Shown here: piece after piece, positions 47,205 through 57,352 of the stretch
Layout of the letters: each line of letters begins with the position of its first letter
Numbering within the stretch: position 1 is the stretch's first letter
Assembly: GCA_038501625.1 (NCBI GenBank)
Contig: JAZAYU010000012.1
Coordinates: forward strand, 2,666,001-2,730,000
Source of the DNA: Corbicula japonica
Lineage: Eukaryota > Mollusca > Bivalvia > Venerida > Cyrenidae
Direction of reading: 5' to 3'
DNA: 64,000 nt
Position numbers and translations under genes: made by a program
Notes under the pieces: model-generated
Told to the model about the DNA's origin: nothing
What the model saw: the letters and a program-made list of their open reading frames with translations, nothing else
The model's database searches: none

Positions 47205-47700
47205 GAAAACTTAACGTTGGCTATAACTTTGCCATTTCTTAATATTTCTTCATGAAACTTTCAAATTATATTGCTTATGACAACACGCTCATGATAATGC
47301 CAAATTCTTTAGGTCAAGGTCACATTTGATGGAGTTATGCCCCTTTTTGTACTTGGATTTTGACATGAAAACTTAACATCGGCTATAACTTTGCCATTTC
47401 TCAATACTTCTTCATGAAACTTTCAAATTCTATTGCTTATGACAACATGCTCATGATGATGCCAAATTCTTTAGGCCAAGGTCACATTTGTTGGAGTTAT
47501 GCCCCTTTTTGTACTTGGATTTTGACATGAAAACTTAATATTGGCTATAACTTTGCCATTTCTCATTATTTCTTCATGAAACTTCCAAATTATATTGCTC
47601 AACACAACACACTCGTGATGATGAGATGTTGTTTGGGTCGAGATGGAGTTATGCCCCTTTTTGAACTTGCATTTTTTCCGACATTGTACCAGAGGGCGGC
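47205..47700 (+). repeat. 162-bp tandem repeat, three units
   Basis: Units start CTTAACGTTGGCTATAACTT at 47210, 47372 and 47534 and contain TTTCTTCATGAAACTTTCAA, GATGCCAAATTCTTTAGG and GTTATGCCCCTTTTTGTACT. The period is exactly 162 bases, a multiple of three, but every frame I read is interrupted or lacks coding character. Confidence 0.85.
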
Positions 47701-48539
47701 ACAAGTGTTCAACTGAACACCCATCTAGTATATCTGTACGTTTATCGGTAACAGATTTAACAGTCTACAGTAAACTACTGGTCATGTCGGACTGTCAGTT
47801 AAGTGATTATTATATAGGTCAATATTTAAGTTACTGCACTTATTCTTACACCTGGCATGTAATTCACTTTGCATACAATTCCCAGAAACAAAATACTCCG
47901 GAATACTACTAGGATTTAAGTACAAGCGTTTAAGTTTTAATTTAAAAGTTGAAATAGTAGAGCAAGTTTAAATGTCTTGTGGTAAGGAATTTCACAATTT
48001 AGTTTCAGACGGTACAAACTTTCTTGAATACAAATGTCCCACAATGTCTATTCCGGTACACGTAAAAGCCGCGTAAACGACAAGCATAATAGATGGGAAG
48101 CCATACGTGGCTGGCCACCACACAATCAGCATCTATCATACTGCCAAATCTCGCGAGAAAACACACACGAAGACAGCGATTTCTATCAAAATGATTAAAA
48201 CCTGCAGAGAGCGAATTACTGTATTAATTACGGCGCGATACGGTATATAATACGACAAGGTTATCATAATGTATGACTTCGTTGATTTATTTTTTTTTGG
48301 AGAAATTTTAGTGGATAAATTATGGGAACTAAATCATTTATCAACTGTCGGAAATCTTTATAACATATTATTTGTAATTCTTCCTTTTAACTTTTAGCTC
48401 TAAAAGGACACGTAATTAGATCACGTAAGTACGGGGTACCCAACTTATTCTGGTACAAACAAACATCATAAAATGAATACTTTAATACTTTATCTAAGGA
48501 CAAAACAAGATAAATAGGTAAATTGCAAGCTTCTGAACA

Positions 48540-48725
48540 CGACAAATAATCAAAATGTTACAGACGCGGTCTGATTAAGCTTGTATATCATGTTCACGGG
48601 CAGTAAAAGAGATGCAATGTTACTGTCCTCGCCGCCTTGTCCCGGATCGAGCGCAACCCAAAATTTACACAGATACATTGTACATTTGTATCTGGCTCGA
48701 CGGCCTTCAAAGAGATTATTGAATG
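48540..48725 (-). repeat. dispersed repeat family D
   Basis: Antisense: GACGCGGTCTGATTAAGCTT, TCATGTTCACGGGCAGTAA, CGAGCGCAACCCAAAATTTA. Confidence 0.5.
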
Positions 48726-48729
48726 TAAG

Positions 48730-49790
48730 CATAACATGTGCTTACTTAGTACGTATTTGTATACATAAAGTACATTTAAGAGCAATAAAAACATCCATTT
48801 CTACACTGGAACACTTACTCGAGCGTAAGATTAATTTTATAACGCATTTCTTTCAAGAAGAATTCAAACCCTGATGACTATGTACTAAGCTTACAAATAT
48901 ATAACAAAAGATTCCTTACTCGAGGTATCCAGCAATAATAACTCAAGATAAATAGCTCAGTGGCAAGCCTATTCAGTTATTGTGAACTTCATAGATCACG
49001 TTCCCAAAACAGCTTATACAAATTGAATAATTAAAACCTGCTAACGTTTTTCAGAATAGCACATTTCTGACTCACGTGACCGAATTTTCTCAGTGACGCA
49101 GCTCCTAACTCAGACAGCTCTATTACATAGATCATAATCTATAAATGTTAAGTACAGGAAAAGTTTGGCGAAGGTTGTAGTTGTAAAAATTGAATTTCGC
49201 TGTGTTTGCGTTTCATCGATGTATGAACTGTCTAGACGTAAACACCTAATTTACCACAAAAAGCTTTAATTCCATGCAAATTAGGTGTTAACATTCTGGC
49301 AGCTCATATGTAGATAAAACGCAGAAAAAAATGAACCAATTGGGAAGCATAGGTCAAACGGAATCGTGAACATGTCAAAAGAAAATATAAATATGATTTG
49401 TCAAAGGCAAATGCGAGAGAAACTAACGAAGCTGGGAACAAAAGCTTCAGGTTAGATATATCATTTTGATTAAGCATATATCCTAAAATAATTGCTAAAA
49501 ACAAACATTTGCTCAGAAGTAATAATAACTTAAGTCTGCAGATAATCAAAAAATCCAGTTTGTGTTAGCTGTTTTACTAAAAAAAAGCATCGAACTGTCC
49601 ATTGAGATAAATAACTGATGTTTTTGTAGCATCGGACTTTATTTGTATTGAATTATAACAGTTGTTATTTAATGCATGCACATAAATATATTACTATAAC
49701 CATGGAACTTAAATATACATTTTTAATTTGTTTATTAATGATATCACCTTGAACAAAATGGATGTATCACGTAAAGGTTTTTAAAACATG
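48730..49790. other. no gene seen
   Basis: AT-rich. A hydrophobic minus-strand frame at 49304-49549 is not supported by any start, splice or domain evidence. Confidence 0.45.
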
Positions 49791-49799
49791 TTATCTGTA

Positions 49800-50250
49800 T
49801 AGCGCTTAATAATGGCGGTGTCAGTTTGGCGTATTTTGAAGTGTTTTTATATTAGCGGGTCATAAATTGGCGCCAACAAACCAAACCGCCAAAATAAAAC
49901 CCTTGATGAAAACAATTGCAGGTCTAAAACTGGCGTTAACACAGATCGTCAAAATGAAACATTTGCATTCAATATTCAACACAAAATTATTTTAATACCA
50001 GTGTGAAAACATTATCACAGCTACCTAAAATTGGCTTTGTGTGATTCAAGACATATTCTTACTTTATTATTTTGTATGAAACTGTGAAAACTGCGACATA
50101 ATATGTGGTAAGGTGTCATAGTTGTATACCTTCCAGATATTAAAATGGTGGTGTTATTAATTGACGGTAATTTATATTGGCGGTGTTTTATATTGGCGCA
50201 ACTGACCCTGACCGCCAATATAGCCAAAATTAAACCCCCGCAAAAATAAG
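49800..50250. repeat. tract of TTGGCG / CGCCAA motifs
   Basis: Short inverted motifs (GGCGGTG, TTTGGCG, TTGGCGCCAA, ACCGCCAA, GCCAATATAGCCAAA) recur in both orientations in two clusters, 49812-49945 and 50148-50240, with AAACCCCCGCAAAAATAAGT at the end. Probably a TIR element of unknown class; I could not fix its ends. Confidence 0.4.
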
Positions 50251-50934
50251 TACTTATACAGTAATTGGAAAGACATTGTAATAGAAAATCAATACTACGA
50301 CTATGGTAACTGATTTTGCCCTGGCGAACATTGCATGGCAAACCGTATAACATGTTTATTTCCCAGGAGTGATTATTTATATACATATTACTTTAATTGA
50401 GAGATTGCAGTAAGTCATAGAGATAAAGACTAATGCCTTTTAGAAACAAAGTCTACCATGCAAAGTCGAAACAAAACTGTAAGTCAGCAGCGTCGTATTC
50501 TATCTAAAGTAAATAATTTAAAACATTTGTCATGAGCTATTGTTCGAACCCTGGAGGAATTTCAAGTCCTCGTTTTGTATTTAATTAATTCCATGTGTTG
50601 GGGTCGACTTTGCATATAAAATTAACATGATATTATGTGTTCAGCAAAATGTCAATATTCGACTGGTAGTTGAATTCCAAAAATGCCATTCGAAACCAGA
50701 TTATCAAATTAAGCAATGTATCTTTATCAGCCTTTCACTTGAAAGAATGTGTAAGTTGCGGACCAGAGCGTGATTATCGTATGTCAAAAAAAAACAACAT
50801 TTGGATAAGTAGCCATTCTAGAAGTTTATCGGCTGTGTATGTTGGCTTAATTGTGTAGTCTGTCCTTGAAAGCAAATTAGTTTCGAGAGGGGAACATTAA
50901 TTTTGTGTACAATTTTTTAAAACCCACATGGAAT

Positions 50935-51560
50935 TGTGATTTGCCACTGACCGTCAAGACGATTGCCCCTCGTGGGGTTGTGAACTAATGCTCTTTTTTC
51001 CATTCTGCATTCTGTCTGTATGCAGAGTGGGTGTTTGGCTTTTTTGTCTGATTGTGTTTTTTCCTGATAAACCCATTTCTTTTTTCATACAGATATAAAA
51101 CATTGTTTGATTCGAAGCTTATTCTACATGAGTTTCCTTTACCGCATGGATCTTTTTAACGTCTTTGTAGTTTAATGCTTTCACATATTGATGTTTCTCA
51201 ATGATGTTTTTGTGACACACAATTATATTTAAAACGTAATTTTATTGATCATATTTAAGCTATTCTGTGATTTTTTGCGGTTTTGAATTACTGATGCTAT
51301 TAGAATGCGTCACATTTTCAGTGTTTGGTTTTACTCTTTAATTTTATAATTCTTAGTGCAGTAAGGAAAAGAAATCAATAGCACAAAACAAGATTAATAA
51401 AAAGAACAATTCGCAATCGCAACTGCCTTGGAACTGTCAGTGACAAAGCACAATTCAAATTGGATTTTCAAAAAAAGATTTTAGGATGCACCAACTTGCT
51501 CCGTCAAGTTCCTATATCAACAAACACTCAGAAGTATCACTGATTAACAAACACCAATCC
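50935..51560. repeat. family A fragments in both orientations
   Basis: Antisense at 50940 (TTGCCACTGACCGTCAAGAC, GTGGGGTTGTGAAC) and sense at about 51410 (GCAACTGCCTTGGAACTGTC, GGATGCACCAACTTGCTC). The intervening 51090-51400 is AT-rich with nothing recognised. Confidence 0.4.
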
Positions 51561-51569
51561 TCTTACAAT

Positions 51570-52580
51570 CGTGTATACAAACACAAATATTAGAAGCTAA
51601 CAGAAAACTCAAATGAAATGGGTGGGCTCAAGATGATTTTTTATTAACGGCAAACAGTTTGGAAAGAACAACAGCATCCTAAATTTGATCGAAGGGAAAT
51701 TACTCGAATATAATAGCATGCTACCTTATATTTAGTTCTGGTTCTAGTCTCCAATAAAGATTTATTGAATGTGATCTCATGTGCTTAATAAAATGAATTC
51801 TACCTGACTTATAATTTATAGGATTGCAAGATCTAATGTAATCAAATGGATGCAGCAGTATTATTTACAACATAGATATCACCGTTATTGTCAGATGCTT
51901 CGAGAAATTCTGGAAATGGAAATGTGAAATCTTATAATAAAAATGTTAACGAGAGAAATTCCAAGATTGCTTTTAATACGTATACAATCAATTTTCGAGA
52001 CATTGACTTCAGGCCGAATTAAATGAAAGCTTCACTTTTGGCAACTGTGCTCTTTAGACAGATTGTAAATCTCTGTAGACACTAATATTTTAAACAGTTC
52101 ACTAAACAAACATGCATGAAATTTGACACCGATGGCTCAGTCTTGTAAAAAGAACATGGGTCCTGCTTTTTGTATGAATCTAGTTTTTGTTTAAATGTAA
52201 GGAATATAAATCTAGTTTGAGCACCAATATAAGGGACATTTAATAACTAAAAATATATCTTAAGCGTTATTTGATTAGGTTCAAATCCCTTTAATAAATC
52301 TGAAAACAGTATTAAAATAATGTCTGTTATCCTATAAACAAATTACTGAAGTAAGAACCGTTTAGTGGAATGATTTTAAAATAGTATTTAGATCATTATC
52401 AAAACAAAGTTTCAAATATTAGTGTAAAACAATAAACCAGTACAGATGTTAACTTCCTTAATGACACGTTATTCCCTGTCAAAGTTAACCCAACGCGTAT
52501 CAGTTAAAGACACTTTTGACTTCACATAAAAACAATTTTGTTTTACGGGTGACTAATTTAAATAACTTCGTCAATAATAA
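51570..52580. other. no gene seen; likely upstream region of the sushi-lectin gene
   Basis: AT-rich. No clear TATA box with a supported start was found. Confidence 0.4.
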
Positions 52581-52634
52581 TTATTACTGTTTTTGAAATG
52601 GAACAAATCAGTGAAAAGGAAAATTCGAACATCT

Positions 52635-52755
52635 ATGAAACATGTGTTCTTTCGTAGGAAAATTATTTGCAGAATAATACTGGTAACCATCACATTTATT
52701 GTATTGGTGGCGTTGGCAACATCTCTTGGTGTGGCTTTGCATCCGAAACCACAAG
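52635..52755 (+). CDS. transmembrane first exon of the sushi-lectin receptor
   Basis: From ATG 52635: MKHVFFRRKIICR, then a membrane span of about 21 residues (IILVTITFIVLVALATSLGVAL region) and HPKPQ, ending CACAAG|GTACGT in phase 1. Basic residues before the span and no signal peptide suggest the N-terminus stays inside (type II). The same frame is open upstream to 52581 without another ATG. A second ATG at 52599 opens a 19-codon frame (MEQISEKENSNIYETC...) that overlaps out of frame and would also make a plausible cytoplasmic tail, so there may be a frameshift here or an upstream ORF. The phase-1 donor does not match the phase-0 entry needed at 53436, so a small exon may be missing or the join is wrong. 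Confidence 0.5.
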
Positions 52756-52859
52756 GTACGTTGAGAAAAATGCAAGAGAAGAGCTGTCCGAGTAGACAGC
52801 TGCTTAGGCTATTCGATTCAATTTAATTAAATGCAATTATGAATTATCGAGTTCAACGA

Positions 52860-53175
52860 CCTTCATGGGACGTAACTGATAACAGCACTGATTGAATGTA
52901 CGAGGAGACTTTTGACAACCGCCACACAGCAAAAAACTTTACATTAATATTGAAATAGATGAAAAGGGAACTTTGAAAGCCACCGAACACGAAGTTAAAT
53001 TAAACTTGGCAATAACAGAAATAAAACATTTCTGAAATTGTTATATAATTTCTCGGAAATGAAGTAGGTCATTTTCGTGTAGGATACTGATTTCAAGAGT
53101 CGTTTCATTTTAATCACTTGAGTACTGTTGAAATGATAGTGTCTCTAGCTGGTAGCGAACCCGCACCTAAACTAC
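52860..53175 (-). mobile_element. SINE split by a repeat D stub, in intron 1
   Basis: SINE tail motifs (GTAACTGATAACAGCACTGA, ACAACCGCCACACAGC) at 52870-52930 are separated by about 200 bp, including family D text (AAAGCCACCGAACACGAAG), from the box-B end (GATAGTGTCTCTAGCTGGTA) at 53137. Confidence 0.5.
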
Positions 53176-53435
53176 GCAACTAAATTAATTATGGTATGAA
53201 TATATTTCATAGCAATAGGTTGGATAAACTGACACACTGACATACATACATGTAAATATTACAATCGACACAAATAAATCATTCTAACATAGCAGGCAAA
53301 TTTTGTTAGAAAAACTTTTCTAGTTCATAACTACTGCATTTTATGTCATTTCCGCTTTTCCGGCATAATATGTCTTTCTTTTAGTGCTTATTAGTGTTAA
53401 TACTATGCGTAATGAATATTTTAGCTTGACTTCAG

Positions 53436-54143
53436 AAGACGTGTCCTGAATTTCATGTAGACAGTGATGTGCTTATCATTAATTCTACAACCCGGAGTGT
53501 TGGCGCAGTCGTGGATATAACATGTTTAAAGAACAAAACACTTGTAGGACCCTCCAACATCTTCTGTCTTTCACCGGCAAGTGGAGCACAGAGCCGCAGT
53601 GCATCCTAAAGCAATGCATGCCATTTCGAATTCCTCAAAATGCGGTTGTAATGCAAATTGAAGGAAACGGCACAAATATTGGAAAAGAACTTATTATTAC
53701 CTGCACTGCTGGATTCTTATTAACCGGTAACAGTAAAGTAACTTGCCTTGACAATGAGACTTGGTCAACGTCTCCGACCTGTGAGGCAATAGACTGTGGA
53801 ATGCCTTCAAATATTGTCAATGGATATTTTGACAACATTTCAAGAACAACTGTCAATAGCTCTGTGCAAGTGTTCTGCAAGGCAGGTTACACATTATCAA
53901 GTTTACTGTCAACCATTGTATGCAACACGAATGGACTTTGGGACGCTTTACCGACCTGTCTGCGTATATCATGTGGTTTACCAACTATTCCTCAGAATGG
54001 AAGCATAGTTTACATAAAAGGTGTCACATATGAAGACATCGCTACAATTCGGTGTGATGAGGGGTTTTATTTACAAGGATCAAACGAAATTTACTGCACA
54101 CAAAAAGGCACATGGACACCGGTACCGAAATGCATACGCAGAG
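53436..54143 (+). CDS. sushi (CCP) domains 1-4 exon, with a frameshift in domain 1
   Basis: Acceptor ACTTCAG ends at 53435, donor AGAG|GTATGT at 54143, phase 1 out. Domain 1 starts KTCPEFHVDSDV and runs through VVDITCLKNKT and NIFCLS; its end, TGKWSTEPQC, is one frame later, implying one missing base near 53571-53573. Without correction the first frame stops near 53610. Domains 2-4 read cleanly: CMPFRIPQNA... to SPTCEAI, DCGMPSNIVNG... to LPTCLRI, and SCGLPTIPQNG... to VPKCIRR, each with four cysteines and the W before Cys4. Sushi domains are beta-sheet modules of complement regulators, selectins and adhesion proteins. The indel may be a sequence error or an inactivating allele. Confidence 0.8.
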
Positions 54144-54685
54144 GTATGTTTAAATTTCAAAGAATTGGGTACTACAAATACAGTATAATACATATGCATA
54201 TGGTTCGATTTATTTTTTCCGAATGGCAATAATGTTGTCCGTCTACACACTAATTCTGTCTTAGTACCAACAACAACAATTTCATTAATCTTAACTAATG
54301 ATAATAGCAATAAAAGAAAATTGAGGAGCACAGGAAAGATCACTTGGCAGTGTTAGTTTCATTATGATAATTTCATGTTTCTCAGTTTATTCAGTTTCTA
54401 TCAAACATAGTGAAATTGTATCATATTTCAATTTCATGTGAATTTGAAAAAAAAGCAACTAACATATCACTATTTAGCTATAAAATCAAATGATATATAC
54501 AATGTCATGTAGATGTTTCCAGCCTTATGGAACGGACAAGAGTTAAACAGTTGTGTAAAGGTTATACATGTTTAATAACAAAATCGTACGTAATTATTTA
54601 AGAGGAGGGTAAATAAGTGTTGGTGTTTTTTTGGCGGTGATAATGAAACTGCTGAATATAAACACATTGTCTATTGATACTTCAG

Positions 54686-55033
54686 ACTGCGGAGATCCGC
54701 CGATCATTCTCAATGGAAATGTAACTGTAACGTCCACAACATCTTCCGAAAGAAGATTATCAGTAGTTTGTGATCAGGGCTACTCCACTAAAGGTTCTTC
54801 TGCAGTTATATGTGAAACCAATGGTAACTGGCCAGAACCTGCTTTGTGTCTACCGCTGTCATGTGGAAATATTTCTGCCCCAACAAACGGACATATTCTC
54901 AGCATAACTGATACAGTCTACGGCGGAAAGGTTACTCTGAGATGTAATGAAGGTTATGTCATAAACGGAAATGAAATAGTCAACTGCTTGAGCTCTGGAA
55001 CATGGGATAAACTTCCATCGTGCTACAAATTAG
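54686..55033 (+). CDS. sushi domains 5-6 exon
   Basis: TACTTCAG|AC ... AATTAG|GTAAGT, phase 1 in and out, 348 bases = 116 codons. Domain 5 begins DCGDPPIILNGNVTVTS and ends WPEPALCLPL; domain 6 begins SCGNISAPTNGHILS and ends WDKLPSCYKL. Each has four cysteines and the conserved Trp. Exactly the same length and phase as the next exon. Confidence 0.85.
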
Positions 55034-55141
55034 GTAAGTGGCGATTTAATTACAAATAATGCAAGTAAAACATTTAAGTTAATAAAAGGTTCGATTTCAA
55101 AAGTAAATGTATTTTTTTACTGTGAATGTTCAACACATAAT

Positions 55142-55197
55142 AAGTTTGAGCTCTGGTACATGGGATGAACTTCCATTGTGCTACAAATTAGGTTAGT
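55142..55197 (+). pseudogene. relic of a sushi exon end in an intron
   Basis: TTTGAGCTCTGGTACATGGG and the rest of the block repeat the last 50 or so bases of the sushi 6 exon, including the donor region (AAATTAGGTTAG, donor weakened), 110 bases past the real donor. Confidence 0.7.
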
Positions 55198-55567
55198 CAT
55201 GATTCAACTAAAATGCAACAAATACAAAGTCGATCAAATGTTTGGTTTTTAGTAAATGTATTTTATATTGCGATTTAAGCACACAGTAAGTTAGATTGTT
55301 ATTCGAATAAGCAATATCAATATGAAGTTAAGTACTTCGAATTCACAATATGCTTTGATTAATTATAAAATTGTAGCGATCTTTAACGTTACAAGCTAGT
55401 TTTTTCTTTCCAAACCAACTTGTCAGGCTAAATGGTAAAAGTGCTTGATGGAAATAAATTAAATTCCATGGTTTTAATTTTATTCAGTTTCTGTAATAAC
55501 CAGAAGACAAGCATAACGAAGTGGTATAATAATTAATGTGTATTTGACAAAGCAACCAACATTTCAG

Positions 55568-55915
55568 ACTGCGGAGATCCGCCGATCATTGTCAATGGAA
55601 ATGTTACTGAAACGTCCACAACATCTTCCGAAAGAAGATTATCAGTAGTTTGTGACCAGGGCTACTCCATTAATGGATCTTCTACAGTTATATGTGAAAC
55701 CAATGGGAACTGGTCAAAACCTGCTTTGTGTCTACCTCAATCATGCAGAAATATTTCTGCTCCAAGAAATGGACATATTCTCAACTTCACTGATACAGTC
55801 TACGGCGGAAAAGTAACCGTGAGATGTAATGAAGGTTATATCATGAACGGAAGTGAAATAGTCAACTGCTTGAGCTCTGGAACATGGGATAAACTTCCAT
55901 CGTGCTACAAATTAG
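55568..55915 (+). CDS. sushi domains 7-8 exon (tandem copy of the 5-6 exon)
   Basis: ATTTCAG|AC ... AATTAG|GTAAGT, phase 1 in and out, 348 bases. Domain 7 DCGDPPIIVNGNVTETS, domain 8 SCRNISAPRNGHILN; nearly identical to the preceding exon. The reading frame is open throughout. It arose by duplication of an approximately 880-bp exon-plus-intron unit. Confidence 0.85.
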
Positions 55916-56025
55916 GTAAGTTGTGATTAAATTACAAATAATGTAAGTAAATCATTTAAGTTAATGAAAGGTTCGATTTTAAGGTAAAGGTATTTTTGTA
56001 CTGTGAATGTTCATCACATAATAAG

Positions 56026-56080
56026 TTTGAGCTCTGGAACATGGGATGAACAACCATCGTGATCCAAATTAGGTAGGTCA
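56026..56080 (+). pseudogene. second relic of a sushi exon end
   Basis: TTTGAGCTCTGGAACATGGG followed by GATGAACAACCATCGTG and AAATTAGGTAGG; collinear with 55142-55197, so the relic was already in the unit before it duplicated. Confidence 0.7.
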
Positions 56081-56139
56081 TGATTAAATGCAAATAATAC
56101 ATATATGATGATCAAACGTTCGATTTTAAGGTAAAAAGG

Positions 56140-56320
56140 TGAAATATACATGTTTGGAATTGCCAAATTCAGAAAAACAGCCTCCCCACTCAGCCAAAAA
56201 GAAGAGAGAGAGCAGGGTTAATCAAATAATCTGCTTTAAACCAGACACCACAAACAATAAACATAAATGAGAACCCAAGGGGTTACCGCCTTTGAACAAT
56301 ATACAGACTTTTAAGGTCTT
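56140..56320 (+). repeat. dispersed repeat family A, fragment
   Basis: TGAAATATACATGTTTGGAA, AACAGCCTCCCCACTCAGCC and GAACCCAAGGGGTTACCGCC. Confidence 0.55.
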
Positions 56321-56556
56321 CTTGTATTCTTGTCCGTTAGCGTTCATCACATACCGGTAATAAGCATAATAAGTTTGCATGGTATTCGAATCAGCAATAT
56401 AACACTATCGTAAAACATTTCCACTTCACAAAGTAATTAATTATAAAACTGATTTCATACTTTTTCCAATTAGGAGGTAAATTATGAAATTCTCAAAATA
56501 TATGGTATTATCTTGCTGATAATGTACACGCATTTACGTCATACGTATATGTCATA

Positions 56557-56643
56557 TTGTCCAACAATATTGACCTGACACTCTGTTTTATCCAATGACC
56601 TATACGAAAGTTAATTAGGTGCAAGGTCAATATTGTTGGACAA
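56557..56643. repeat. 87-bp inverted repeat with perfect 20-bp arms
   Basis: TTGTCCAACAATATTGACCT at 56557-56576 and its exact complement at 56624-56643. Small foldback/MITE-like insertion in an intron of the sushi-lectin gene. Confidence 0.85.
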
Positions 56644-56999
56644 AAATTGTGTTTATTTGTTTATCGTAAATTGCATTACATGTATTATAATCCATATCTA
56701 CTCCTTACATCAAGCTTACTTCTTATCATAACGGGATTATGATGCCAACTGTCAAAATAAAGTCACATTTGACAGACATTATGCACCCGTTTATAATGAT
56801 TTTTGTATTTCTATTTGTAACAAACATTCAATTTATTCAGGTTGAATTAAGCTGAGAATTTGTTCTAGCTTTCTTAAAGCTGCTCTGATTTCAAGATATG
56901 AAAATTTTTCCGTTTATTTTTTGGATGACTTGTAATGAAACAGAAAGTTTTAGATTATTGGAATAGCCTCGTTTTGAAACTGCACTCTCTCCAAACAGT

Positions 57000-57200
57000 C
57001 AAAAGGTATGGAGAGCATGGCAGTGTTTGTAAAATGATGAATTTTAAAAGGACACCACAAACAATTTTTAAAAAAGATAACCTTTTGGGTTAGCGCTTTG
57101 GAACGATCATTGACAAAGAATTTTTCCAATGGGCATTAAATACGATTCTAGCTTGCAATTACCCTTCCTTTGGCCATTAAGACATTCAAATTAACAAACC
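57000..57200 (+). repeat. dispersed repeat family A, diverged fragment
   Basis: GAGAGCATGG, GGACACCACAAACAATT, CCTTTTGGGTTAGCGCTTTG, GAACGATCATTGACAAAG and ACGATTCTAGCTTGCA. Confidence 0.4.
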
Positions 57201-57352
57201 TTACAATCAGCTTCGGTAAATTAACTTTTACATGCCTCCTCTGTCTGTGTTTGATCAAATTTTAATAATGTGCAAAGTTTGAAAAAAATGCCTTCTGAAA
57301 TAAGATGATCGGTTTTTAAATTTTATATGATATGTATTTTATTCCGATTTAG

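Noticed and set aside
50021..50386. 121-codon minus-strand frame
   Set aside because: Covers the TTGGCG/CGCCAA repeat cluster; no protein character.
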